Source of the DNA: Gongronella butleri
Lineage: Eukaryota; Mucoromycota; Mucoromycetes; Mucorales; Cunninghamellaceae
Reading direction: 5' to 3'
Assembly: GCA_025201375.1 (NCBI GenBank)
Contig: JAIWZP010000014.1
Span: 62,001-126,000 of the forward strand
DNA length: 64,000 bases
The notes beneath the pieces are model-generated. The model saw only the letters and a program-made list of their open reading frames with translations. It made no database searches and was not told the DNA's origin. The translations under genes were made by a program, and so were the position numbers. Of this stretch, positions 54,438 to 64,000 are shown piece by piece. Position 1 is the stretch's first letter, and every line of letters begins with the position of its first letter.

Positions 54438-56640
54438 GCCAAATCCAATGGGCGTCCGCATGGGGTGGCTCAATTCCATTTTTGCAAACTTAGACGGGTA
54501 CGCTGACAGAGGGCAAGATGGGCGTTGCTGAGCTGTGGACTGCGGATGACACGTTGTACAGGTTTACCGAGTCGACGAGTCTGGACCCGCGGAAAGGCGC
54601 GATTATCCACGAGCCAGCGGAATTGCGGCGACGCATGATCCATTTGCCGCGTGCAACGGGGTCGCCGGTGGCTCCGCGCGCGGCTGGTGCGGGTGGCGGC
54701 GATGAAAAAAAGGTGAATTACGCGTCGTTGCGGTCGCAGCCGCTGAATTTGGACGATGCCGAGGGTCATCCGATGCTTTTCCGGCACGCGATGATGATTG
54801 CCGGGCTGTGCAACAACGCGACCGTGTCGATGGACGAAGAGACCAAGGAATGGGTGCCTGTGGGCGATCCGACGGAAATCGCGCTGACCGTCGCGTGTCA
54901 AAAAGCGCGTCTTGGACACGCGTACTGGCGCGACGACGAATTGTGTGTAAAGGTGCATGAGCGTGCATTTGACAGCGACCGCAAGCGCATGAGCAGCATC
55001 TTCCGTCAGGACACAAAGACGCAAAAAGCAGGACACCTCACTTTTTGGGTCTTGTGCAAAGGTGCGCCCGAAGAAGTGCTTGGAAAATGCTCGCACGCTG
55101 TCCAACCGCAGACATTCTCGTCCAATTCCATCGCATCCACCGCCACAGGCGCAACACTCGTCGCCAACAATGAAATCATGCCCGCGCAGCCTATCACCGA
55201 CGATCTTGTCGAGTACATTTGCACACAAGGCTCTACCATGGCTTCCCAGGGCCTGCGCGTTCTTGGCCTCGCTCTCAAAAGAGTCATTGTCCCCATTGGC
55301 TACGACGGTGATGTGGCCAATGACCCGCAGATGGACGAGGACAAGCTGACCTTTGTCGCCCTCATGGGCCTCATGGACCCCCCAAAACAAGACGTCAAGG
55401 CCGCCGTCACCACGTGCCAAGAAGCAGGCATCCGCGTCATGATGATCACAGGCGATCACGTCGACACCGCCACAGCCATCGCAGAGAAATTGGGCATCTT
55501 CAACAAAGGCATCCCGGGCATGGTAAATCTTGAAAAAAAAAATGAAAAAAAGAGAAAAAGTCAAAAACGAGACGAAATGCCCGCTGACCCCCCCTTTTTC
55601 GCTTACAGAATCGCGCCATTCTCGGTCGCGAGCTGGATCTGCTTTCAGAAGAGGCATTGCTGGAATTGGACCCTTTTCCCAACGTGTTTGCACGCGTCAG
55701 CCCCGACAACAAGCTGACCATTGTCCAGGCGCTGCAAAAGCGCGGCGAAATCGTCGCCATGACCGGCGATGGCGTCAATGGTAAGCCCCCCCAAAAAAAA
55801 ACCAGGAAAAATGAGAGGGCATCAATTCACGCGTTTTTTTTTCTCTCTCTCTCTCTAGACGCGCCGGCGATCAAAAGTGCCGACGTGGGTATTGCCATGG
55901 GCATTGCGGGGACAGAAATCACCAAGCAAGCGGCGGATCTTGTGCTTTTGGACGACAACTTCGCAACGATTGTATCTGCGGTGCTTGAAGGTCGACACGT
56001 GTTTGACAATATTCTGAAATTCATCGTGTACTTGCTGAGCTGCAACGGTGCCGAGATCTTTTTGATGTTGATTTGCGCCATGGCCGACCTGGAGACACCG
56101 TTGACAACCATGATGATCTTGTGGGCCAACATCATCTCGGACGTGCCGCCATCCATGGCCATTGGTGTCGAACCCAAGGAGGCCGACCTCATGAAACGAC
56201 CCCCACGTCCACCGACGCGCGGCGTCTTGACAAAAGTCAGCTGGCTCGTCATCTTTTGCCAATCCATGACCATTGCCAGCTTGACCATTGCCGCGTATGT
56301 CGTGTCTATCTATTATTTGCAACACAATGTCGACGACGCGCGCTCCGTCGCCTTCACTTGCATCACCATGATGCAATTGACCAATTCCTTCACAGCACGC
56401 TCCGTCCAGCAATCCATGTTCAAGATGGGCATCCTAGGCAACAAGTGGCTCCTTGCCGCCTTTTTCTTGTCGCTCGCATGCATGCTCCTCGGCATCTACG
56501 CCCCCGGCCTGTCCCATTGGCTCGAATTGACCCCCGTCGACGCGCCATCCTGGGCAATGGTCGTCATCTGCTGTATTATTATGCTCACCCTCGTCGAATT
56601 CGAAAAGGCCATGATCAGAAAACTCCATGGCATCATCTGA
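52121..56640 (+). CDS. P2-type cation-transporting ATPase with N-terminal EF-hand-like loop
   Basis: join(52121..52226, 52291..52539, 52649..53301, 53376..53576, 53667..53774, 53890..54074, 54177..54260, 54334..54403, 54494..55522, 55609..55780, 55859..56640), 1212 aa. An N-terminal region carries an EF-hand-like loop, D41-E52 (DVKDNKSISLDE). The P-ATPase core follows: LTDFIVLILLAAAIV (M2), TGES near 387, VIPEGL near 506-511 (M4), CSDK|TGTLTEG with phospho-Asp about 551 split from TGTLT by an intron, CKGAPEEVL, MITGDHVDTA, MTGDGVND, and M6 WANIISDVPPSMAIGVEP. PEGL plus N/D in M6 favours a Ca2+/Mn2+ pump; KFIVYLL..LMKRPPRPP also recalls fungal Na+/K+ ENA pumps. Ion specificity is unresolved. 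Confidence 0.9.
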
Positions 56641-57225
56641 GCTATTCCACCATAACCCTTTTTTTACCCTATTATTTTGATATCTCCTAGTTTTTTTTAA
56701 CTTTTTTTTTGTCAATAAAGACGTACATTTCATATGGTGAAATTAAAACAAAAATTAGTGAAAGAGGGAGGGGCAACGTCTTGCGTGCCGTGCACGCGTC
56801 TCGATCTCGCCTCCTCGAAATGGAAAGCAGAGAAAGGGGGAGAGGGGGAGATGCGTTCATGCAAAAAAAAAACCAAAAAAAAAGAGCAGAAATCCCGTTT
56901 TTCAAAAAAGACAACTTTACTCGACACCCACTTGTGTGATGTCATGCTTGAAAGCAAGAGGGATGCGGCTGCACGCGCACTACAAAAGACTAGCGCTTGT
57001 GTGCTGCTTTAATTATTGAATTGGCGTGGAAAAGGAAAAAGCGCACATGCTGTCTACTTGAGAAAAGCAAGCAAGGAGGCAAAGGTGACACGAGAACTCT
57101 AAAACCCCCTTTTTTGTGCATTTAGGGCCAGCGAGCGGACTCGCTTCTTTTTTTTTTCTCTCTTCTTCTTGATCTTTTCATTCCCCTTTTTTTCAACTCC
57201 AAATCCCCATTCCAGTCCTTTTAAT
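56641..57225. other. Intergenic spacer
   Basis: 3' flank of the ATPase gene (AATAAA near 56714) and promoter of the LysM gene, with a T/C-rich leader at 57145-57200. I see no gene. Confidence 0.4.
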
Positions 57226-58014
57226 ATGAAGTTCTCCATCGTCTCTATTGCCACCGTCGCCATGGCCGCTCAGGTCATGGCCAGCGGCCCCATCGCTGGC
57301 TGCAAGCAAACCTACACCGGTAGGAAACAAAAAAAAAGAGAGAAGACACCACAAAAAAAAAAAAAAACCAAAAACGAGATCAATTTACTGACATTTTGCC
57401 CTTTTTTGCTCCCTCCCGCTTCTGTAGTCAAGGCTGGCGACAGCTGCGAAGGCATTGCTGCTTCCTACAAGTTGACCCCTGACGAGTTCTACGCCATGGT
57501 AAAAAATCAGCCATGGACGCTCGAATTCAAGAGCACGACGCGCTCATCCCATCTTTTTTTTCTTTTTGCATTTTTCCATAGAACCCCGGCCTTCACCACG
57601 CTGGTGCCCATGTAAGAAACTTGACCATGGCATGCAATTGAACGCGAGTGGACTCACATTTTTCTTTTTTTTTAAAAAAAAAATTAGCTCTGCGACAACT
57701 TGGATGATGGCAAGCCTTACTGTGTGTGCACCAAGACGCCCTGCGCGTCGCCTGCCGCTGCCCCCAGCGGTGCCAGCAACTCGACGGCGTCGGGTGCTGC
57801 CAGCAGCGGTGCGGCCTCGGCCTCTGCCTCTGTGTCTGCGCCTGCCAGCGGCTCGGCCTCGATCGTCCCCGTCTCTGGTTCCGCCAGTGGCTCTGGCTCG
57901 GCCGCCTCTGCCTCGGCCTCCACCGCCAAGAGCGCCGCCAACTCGGGCGCGTCCTTGTCCATGGTCGCCACCGCCCTCGGTGCCGTCGCCATGGTCGCCG
58001 TCGCCTTTGCCTAA
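57226..58014 (+). CDS. Secreted LysM-domain protein, probably GPI-anchored
   Basis: join(57226..57319, 57428..57498, 57582..57611, 57688..58014), 173 aa. Signal peptide MKFSIVSIATVAMAAQVMAS, then a single LysM-like module: CKQTYTVKAGDSCEGIAASYKL, FYAMNPGLH, LCDNLDDGKPYCVC, with the fungal-type Cys framework. A long Ala/Ser/Gly-rich O-glycosylation-type stalk and a hydrophobic C-terminus (LSMVATALGAVAMVAVAFA) point to GPI attachment at the cell surface. LysM modules bind chitin or related N-acetylglucosamine polymers, so a role in wall structure or shielding of chitin is plausible. Exon 3 is only 30 bp. Confidence 0.88.
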
Positions 58015-59274
58015 ACATGTCATTTTTGAAAAAAAAAATGATCCTTGTACGCGTCTAGCTCTTTTTTTTGCAAAAATCCCCCAAGCTCCCTATCTCCTCC
58101 CTCTTTCCAGTTGACGGAAAATCATGCCCCTACCCCCCCCCTTGTCTCGCTCCCTAATTCTTTTATTGTCGTCCAATACGACGAAAAATAAAACAATTAA
58201 CCTCGTCTTTTCAATCATCTGTGCAAATTACACGCATCAATACATCTTGACGATGCCCATTTCCAATCTTAAATTGCGTGTGTCACCAGAATCCAATCCA
58301 CGCTCATTGACGTTGCACAAGCTGATCCTCATTTTGTCCATTTGCCGCCCTTTTATTCACAAATCAGGCGATCGCGCTTGAAACGGAGACGTGACACCGC
58401 CATGGCAAAACGACGAACCATTGGCCCAAATCCAGTTAAAACAAAGTAAATGCGCCAAATCAGGTGCAAATTCCCGTGCAGTGCACAAATCTGCAAAAAA
58501 ACTAAAAAATTAGGATAGACGCGTCGCTTCTTCACGATTTTCGGCATGAGACTCGTTTTTTTTTCTCTTCACGACTAATCCGTGCTCTGTTATCACCCTC
58601 AGGCGCGGTCAGGGCGCGTGAAAAGAGCAGTGTTCTGGTGTGTTTCGAATCAAAATAACACTGGTGCATTTGTTAACCTCGTACGACGACGTTGTGGCTG
58701 TCTCTGCGGCACGAAATCAAAGCGCAAATGGAAAACATGACTGCCCTTTCTATTTGACTACTAGACGCAATTGTGAGTTGACTTTACCCAAAGTGGCATT
58801 TTCATTGCAATACATTGTATTCATCATGTCTCTTTTTTACGTTTTCTCGTCTTTTCTTGCTTTCACTGGATCAATAATCTTGCACAACATAAATTTCAGT
58901 GGCACAAGAAATTAGGCGTCACCATTAAGAATTGGCTTTCAATACTTGCATTTTGAGCGATTCGTATAAAAAAAAAGACAATGGCGAAACAGAGGGTTCA
59001 AGCCGGATAAATCTTACATCGTTGCTGTCGATTTGCTGTCAATACCGAGGGCCACGATGTTCGCAGTTGTCTCAGTCATACTATAGCAATGTCGATTGCT
59101 CAGCCAGACGGACATTGAATGAGAAAAAAAAAAAGATGCACTTGATATCAGAGCGGTTCGGCATTATAATGATTCAATTGCTGAGAAAGCCTGTCATTGT
59201 TGCTTTTATTCCTCTCTTTTTATTTATTTCAATTTTGGAATCTTTGAATGCGCAGGGCAGAGATGGCCTTTAAA
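58015..59274. other. Intergenic spacer
   Basis: About 1.26 kb with no supportable gene. 58640-58915 is open on the plus strand but ends in a hydrophobic stretch with no start context or family; I leave it uncalled. Confidence 0.4.
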
Positions 59275-60150
59275 TGATTGATTTTGGCAAATTTTTGACT
59301 GCGGCTGGTAAACCAGGCACGGTGGCGCCGCAAAACGCATCGCAACGAAAAGAAGGGAGCTAGAAACCCCCGAGTAGAGCTTTTCGTGCAGCCATCAAAG
59401 AACATGGGGCGCGCTACACGCAGATCAAAAAACGAGCTGATTTGAGCACCCGAGAAGAAATTGAAAAACTGGGTTCGCCAAATGACACCAAACTTGCACA
59501 CAAGAGATACCGCATGGCGAAACGACGAAAAATGGCAAAAAAGAGCGTGCTCGATCTACCCGTTGGCGAGCAATGAGGGATTTTCCATTTTATTTCAACG
59601 TCGAATTGCACGGGAAGAACGCGTCCATAGAGCTACGCGACGCGTCCACTAGCAAGAGACACTCCAGTTGCATAAATTTGAGTAGGAGCAGACGCGTGTG
59701 GCGCGGCGCTTGATGCGGTTTATCACGCGTCGAACATTACTAAGAGATTTGACCTCAGATCAATTCTGCCAGAAAACCTGTGTTTTCAAAAGATCACTGA
59801 CAGCTACGCATGCTTCCAGCCGAGCTCTTTTTGATGAGATGACTTTTATGGCGCTGCAGCCATTTTCCATCGAGTTTGACTTCGTGTGAAAAATCGCAGC
59901 TTTTCGCGCTTTACACGGAATCCAGTCAGTGGACTTCTGGGTTTTAGCTCGTTTATGTCGGTGAATGATGGGGGTGAACCATTTGGTTGAATGGCGTGGC
60001 GATCTGCCTACCTAAATTTGACCGTTTTCAAATTGTCGACTATACCCCTTGGAAAATTCGCCATTTTCGCACATCGTCTTTTGCTCGGCATCCAACGAAC
60101 GCAATGCAGCAAGGGTGGGCTTGCTCGAACGAGAGAGCGTGGCATTGTCG
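59275..60150 (+). repeat. Dispersed repeat family 1, copy 3
   Basis: Aligns with 8325-9175 and 32140-32990. It contains AACCAGGCACGG, CAAAACGCATCGCAACG, CGTTGGCGAGCAATGAG, AACGCGTCCATAGAGCTACG, GCGGTTTATCACGCGTCGA, GTGAAAAATCGCAGCTTTTCG, TTGGTTGAATGGCGTGGCGA and AGGGTGGGCTTGCT in the same order as the others. Confidence 0.75.
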
Positions 60151-60861
60151 GCACAAGCTGCTGAATTCTTAATAAAGTGTAAAAAGGACGAACATGAGAT
60201 CAAAATACAATAAAACAACGACAATCGTGAATTTCTCTTTCCCTGTGTGTGTGTTGCTCCCGGTGTTTAATTGTTATTCGTCAGAGCAATATGGCATATC
60301 ACACGAATCGCTTTTGTGGGATCCAACACTGCGTGAAGCAACAAGTAATTGGCAAAAAAAGTGTGTTTTCTTGATAAGAACGCGATTAGTTGTTATGAGC
60401 CTTAATATAAAGTGAATCTAGGCTCGTAGATGCATAGACTGGTCAAAGTGAATCTGGCATATTACCACTGTATTTCATTGTCCGTCCGTTTAAAGCCGTC
60501 ATGGCGCGCAAATTTGGCCAGTGGACCGCAAATACAATCCATTGGTAGCTCTGACATTTGATAGGAGTGATGGAGCATTGAATGAACAAGATACTTGTGC
60601 TTGTTCTATGCCAATACCGATCATTTAAACTGGAGAAAGGTGTGATTCTGGCCCAATACCAATACATCTGCTGTACATTTCAAATTTTCGCCGTCAATGC
60701 GCAACCCCAGCACCATACATTGGCTTAACCTGACGCTCTGCTCTTTTCATCAAGAGCGCACAGAGATTACAAATGACGTTTATCAGGCAAAACGAAAAAT
60801 ACAGTGGATTTTAATAAAATTATATACAATGGTGGTGATATGCTATGGGTGCCGCCGTGTT
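60151..60861. other. Intergenic spacer
   Basis: AT-rich 3' flank of the PITH gene. Nothing is recognised. Confidence 0.4.
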
Positions 60862-61894
60862 CTACTGGATTGAATGGTCCATTTTGTTCTCCGCGCCGGG
60901 GATCTTGTGGTCGGCCGGGTTGGCGTTGGCTTCATAGACTATATAAATAAAAGGTGAGTAAAATCAGCATTTAGCAAGCTGCATCGAGCCTGACGGCGAC
61001 GCGACACGAGGCACGGTGCGTATTTCTTACCGGTGATGATCGGGTCGCGCTTCATCTGTAAGAAAAGAGATAGTGCGGTGTGAGAAACTTGTCCAAGAGC
61101 AACAAGCATCGGTGTTTTTACCTCACTCCACTCGCCCTTGAAGCCAAGGTATCGAATAATGCTGGTATCGGCGCCAAAATTGTCGGGGAAGAAGAGCGTC
61201 AGGTTGCGCACGTTGGTGAATTTGGTGATGCGCGTCTGATATTCGGCGACATCGTCATTTTGATGCACCAAATCCCACGTTTGCACGGGCGTGTACGACT
61301 CGGCCGCGTCAAAGTCCATGTCGTCGCGATTTACGAATCTAATTCGTTCGTAAAAGAAGGTGTGAGAGCGTGCCGCAGGCATAAAAAGGGAGAAAAACGA
61401 AAAAAAAAAGAGTTCTCGACCGATCAAGACGTGTGGAAAAAAAATGGAGGAGCAAGCTTACACTTTCATGGAACTTGGGGCCTCGTCACCTCGATCGGTG
61501 CGCAAGCAGATGGTGCGCAGCTTGACAATGCCGGTGAATCTTTCAAAAAAAGTCAATTGGGTGAGCTCATGCCAAAGCCAAAGTCAAAGCAATATGCAGG
61601 ATCTTACGGCACGTAAATGAGCAATTGCTCGTCGGCATCGCTCTCAACGAACTAATAAGTCATTTAAAAAGTGAGGATGGGGCCTTTTTGCTATGAATTG
61701 GCGCGTTTTATTACCTTGTCATTGTCCATACGTTCGTGCCAAGGGCGAATAACCTGCTTGACACTGTCTTGTTCGGCCTCGTTGAGGCAGCGGACGTTGT
61801 CGTGGTCGATACGCTGGTACAGGAGGAATTGCTCGCCCTGACCAGGCAGGTCGTCATGGTCGTGGTCGCAGTGCTCGTCGTGGCAGTGGCTCAT
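60862..61894 (-). CDS. PITH domain-containing protein
   Basis: Minus strand, exons 61894..61715, 61651..61608, 61539..61462, 61338..61122, 61055..61031, 60938..60862; 206 aa. The His/Asp-rich leader (MSHCHDEHCDHDHDD) is characteristic of stand-alone PITH proteins. The PITH domain follows: YQRIDHDNVRCLNEAEQDSVKQVIRPWHERMD, ADEQLLIYVPFTGIVKLRTICL, APSSMKVFVNRDDMDFDAAES and FGADTSIIRYLGFKGEWSEM, ending IITVYEANANPADHK. PITH is the C-terminal module of thioredoxin-like protein 1 and contacts the proteasome; the single-domain proteins are poorly characterised. Two exons are very small (25 and 44 bp). Confidence 0.92.
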
Positions 61895-62139
61895 ACTTGC
61901 TGGCGAAACGAAAAAAAAAAAAAGTAAAAAAAAAAAAAGAGAGGAAAAGGGGAGTGTGCGCCAGGCCCGCTTCTTTTCTAAATGGCTGTCCCGGTGCGGA
62001 ACGTGACTTTCCGAGCCCGGAAGGGTGGCCGGACCTTGAAAAGTCAAAAACACCCTGGAAAGGAGGCTTGCCCCCGTCCCTCTCGTTTCTTTTTTTCTTT
62101 TTTTCTTCTTTTTCTTCACCCCTCCCCACTCTTTATAAT
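61895..62139. promoter_or_regulatory. Compact bidirectional promoter
   Basis: Only 245 bp separate the start codons of the head-to-head PITH and Rieske genes. Pyrimidine tracts face both ways (A/G-rich near 61912-61945; C/T-rich near 62085-62125), consistent with two 5' leaders around a shared central promoter. Confidence 0.55.
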
Positions 62140-63095
62140 ATGTTGGCGTCCCGTACATTAACGGCTCTTGCCCGTTCGACCCCCCGCGCCACCAAGACGC
62201 ACGCTGCCGCTTCGCTGTCGCACCCCCTCTTCCACTTTAAGAAGGACGAGCAGCGCCGCCACCAACACACCACGCAAGTGCCTGACTTTTCCAAGTACAA
62301 GAAGCACTCGTCCGGCGAGGCCAGCCGCACCTTCTCGTACATGATGATTGGTACCACCGGTCTCGTCACCGCCGCCGGTGCTCAGGGTAAAAAGAAAAAA
62401 AAAGAAACTGAATGGAGCAATTGGCGCCCCATCCAAATATTGAATATAGATATTCATCCCATTTTGGCCTCGTTTATTCTAGCCACCGTCTCCGACTTTT
62501 TGGCCAACATGTCTGCTTCGGCCGATGTGCTCGCCTTGGCCAAGGCCGAGGTCGACTTGAACTCGATTCCCGAAGGCAAGAACGTCACCATCAAGTGGCG
62601 CGGCAAGCCCGTGTTCATCCGCCACCGCACCGCCTCTGAAATCGACGAGGCCAACCAATGCAACGTCCAGGAGCTCCGTGATCCCCAAACCGATGCTGAG
62701 CGCGTCAAGGAGCCCGAGTGGCTCGTCATGCTGGGTGTCTGCACTCACTTGTAAGCTTTTTTTTTTTCATTTGAAAATGAGCGTGTAGCGCTAATTTTTG
62801 TTTCTTTTTTTTTTTTTTTCCTTTTTTTTCCTCGCTTTCTTAGGGGTTGTGTGCCCATTGGTGAGGCTGGCGATTATGGCGGTTGGTACTGCCCCTGCCA
62901 CGGCTCCCACTACGATATCTCGGGCCGCATCCGCAAGGGCCCTGCTCCCCTCAACCTTGAAATCCCTGGTAAATAACCTCTCTTTTTCATCCAGATCACG
63001 CAAATCACGTCTCAATGACCATGCGGGCTCACTTTTTTTTGTTTCATTTTCTTGTAGAATACGCCATCAATGACACCACCCTGATCATTGGTTAG
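62140..63095 (+). CDS. RIP1: Rieske iron-sulfur subunit of the cytochrome bc1 complex
   Basis: join(62140..62386, 62483..62750, 62844..62968, 63058..63095), 225 aa. The N-terminal basic leader is a mitochondrial presequence ([19 protein letters not shown]). [36 protein letters not shown] contains the single transmembrane helix and flexible hinge. The [2Fe-2S] ligands are in CTHLGCVPIG and CPCHGSHYD; the first motif is joined across intron 2 within the Leu codon. [17 protein letters not shown] follows, as usual. The subunit carries electrons from ubiquinol to cytochrome c1 in the inner mitochondrial membrane. The last coding exon is 38 bp. All phases agree. Confidence 0.96.
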
Positions 63096-63234
63096 ACCTT
63101 GCCATCCCCTCTCATATCAACTTCATTTTATCTTTGTGTTTTTATTAAATTCGAGCCTCCCAAATTGTACTAGATTATAAAAAGAAAAAAAATGGCATCT
63201 CGGTCTTTTTTTTTGGTAGACTAATAATATGGCA

Positions 63235-63926
63235 TCATTGAATGAAGAAAAAGAGCACGGTGACCGATAACAGGGCCAATGGCGGAAGCACGGTAGACGC
63301 AGCCGACGAATGGATCTCGGCATCGTGGAAATCGGCATGCGACTTGCCAAAATCATAGTGCATGAGCACCTTGGGCTCGCGCACGTCCTCGGGATTGGCC
63401 ACGTCCGCGACAAACGATGTCTCCATCTCAACACCAGGCGCGTTGCAAGTCTGCTTGATGTGATCAATCTGTTTTGTCTCCAATTCTGTATAAATAGAAA
63501 AAGAGAAAAAAAGAAAAAAAAAGGGGGGGAGGACTGGTGAGCGACGCGTCGCGCTTGCATGGGACAGCGGTGGTGAAAAAAGAGAAAAAAGAAAAAAAAA
63601 AGTACCATAAGTGGCGGGATCGTCGGAACACTCGGCAAAGCAGGCCAGCATTTGCTTTTGTGCAGAGCAGCGACACACATCCTTGGTATCGGCCATCTCT
63701 GCCATCTCACACTTGGACAGCGCCATCTTGGCCGTGCGTACACACACAGAAAACCTGGCAAATTTTGCAAAAACATGAATAAAACAAGAATTGTGAAAGC
63801 GTTCGCGTATTTCCGACGCGCCTGATCCCTTCTTTTCGCTGATGCTTACACGGCATTGTCGCTGCAGCCATGTGCCACCGCTATCAGACATGATACGATG
63901 GCCACAATCACATAAATAGCTTTCAT
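63235..63926 (-). CDS. Small Cys-rich secreted protein, probably GPI-anchored
   Basis: Minus strand, exons 63926..63850, 63754..63606, 63485..63235; 158 aa. Signal peptide MKAIYVIVAIVSCLIAVAHG. The mature part has about ten Cys (CSDNAVFSVCVRTAKMAL, CEMAEM, VCRCSAQ, MLACFAECSDD, TCNAPG), a pattern of short helical Cys repeats seen in fungal surface proteins. The final hydrophobic segment (STVLPPLALLSVTVLFFF) after a Ser/Ala stretch suggests GPI processing. The gene converges on RIP1, with only about 139 bp between stop codons. Function unknown; a cell-surface or wall-associated role is an inference. Confidence 0.8.
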
Positions 63927-64000
63927 CTCGTATCGACTTTGGAAATGGGAAAAAAGAACAAAAAATCGCAATACCCGTGCACCAACGAGGTAAATTACAA

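Noticed and set aside
54470..55693. 407-codon open frame on the minus strand
   Set aside because: It lies exactly antisense to the long ATPase exon with the TGTLT, KGAPE and TGDH motifs; its codon use mirrors the real frame and it has no recognisable domain.
1..64000. tRNA or rRNA genes
   Set aside because: I looked for T-loop GTTCGA-type strings with flanking stems and for conserved rRNA blocks and found none that form a credible gene. A tRNAscan/Infernal run would settle this.

Overview
This is a nuclear contig from a eukaryote, most likely a filamentous early-diverging fungus, with Mucoromycota the best guess. The reasons are: spliceosomal introns of about 55-190 bp in nearly every gene; fungal proteins such as a PCL-type cyclin, an Ssn6/Cyc8 corepressor, Tim10, a Rieske protein with mitochondrial leader, an auxilin with UBA+TPR+J domains, a secreted LysM protein and GPI-type Cys-rich proteins; and retention of exportin-7 and PITH proteins, which baker's yeast lacks or has lost in part. 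The species cannot be named from the sequence. TAA, TAG and TGA all act as stops. I rebuilt the gene models by hand from frame continuity across GT-AG junctions. Where exon joins are given, the phases agree through to the stop.

Layout. 1-15.9 kb: 3' part of a coiled-coil gene, PCL cyclin, TMEM115/rhomboid-like protein, mitochondrial oxodicarboxylate carrier, dispersed repeat copy 1, auxilin (Swa2-like), RWD-domain protein (minus), a small unknown protein, and a helix-turn-helix repeat protein whose fourth HTH is cut by a stop codon. 15.9-18.2 kb: gene-poor, rich in TACAGTA/TACTGTA motifs, with one copy of a second dispersed repeat. 18.2-31.4 kb: VPS33, SSN6/CYC8, exportin-7 (minus, 14 exons) and a SAM methyltransferase. 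31.4-39.5 kb: repeat copy 2, an APC amino-acid permease (minus), a MATE exporter and a secreted agmatinase-like ureohydrolase. 39.5-43.8 kb: gene-poor island with a second copy of repeat family 2, a gene relic, and a seven-monomer tandem satellite of about 166 bp with trimeric higher-order structure. 43.8-48.3 kb: TIM10, an intronless secreted alginate-lyase-family enzyme (minus) and ARP8 (minus). 48.3-52.1 kb: a 66-bp poly(A) block with possible small or relic genes, and a secreted Cys-rich protein. 52.1-64 kb: a P2-type cation ATPase, a LysM protein, repeat copy 3, a PITH protein (minus) head-to-head with the Rieske protein, and a Cys-rich GPI-type protein (minus).

Functionally this is ordinary housekeeping sequence: membrane traffic (VPS33, auxilin, TMEM115), mitochondrial function (ODC carrier, Tim10, Rieske protein), nuclear transport and chromatin (exportin-7, Arp8, Ssn6), and transport across the cell membrane (APC, MATE, P-ATPase). 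It is broken by repeat-bearing, gene-poor islands. The most unusual items are the 166-bp satellite, the interrupted HTH-repeat gene, the three-copy non-coding repeat family, the TACAGTA-rich island and the A-tract/T-tract design of many introns.
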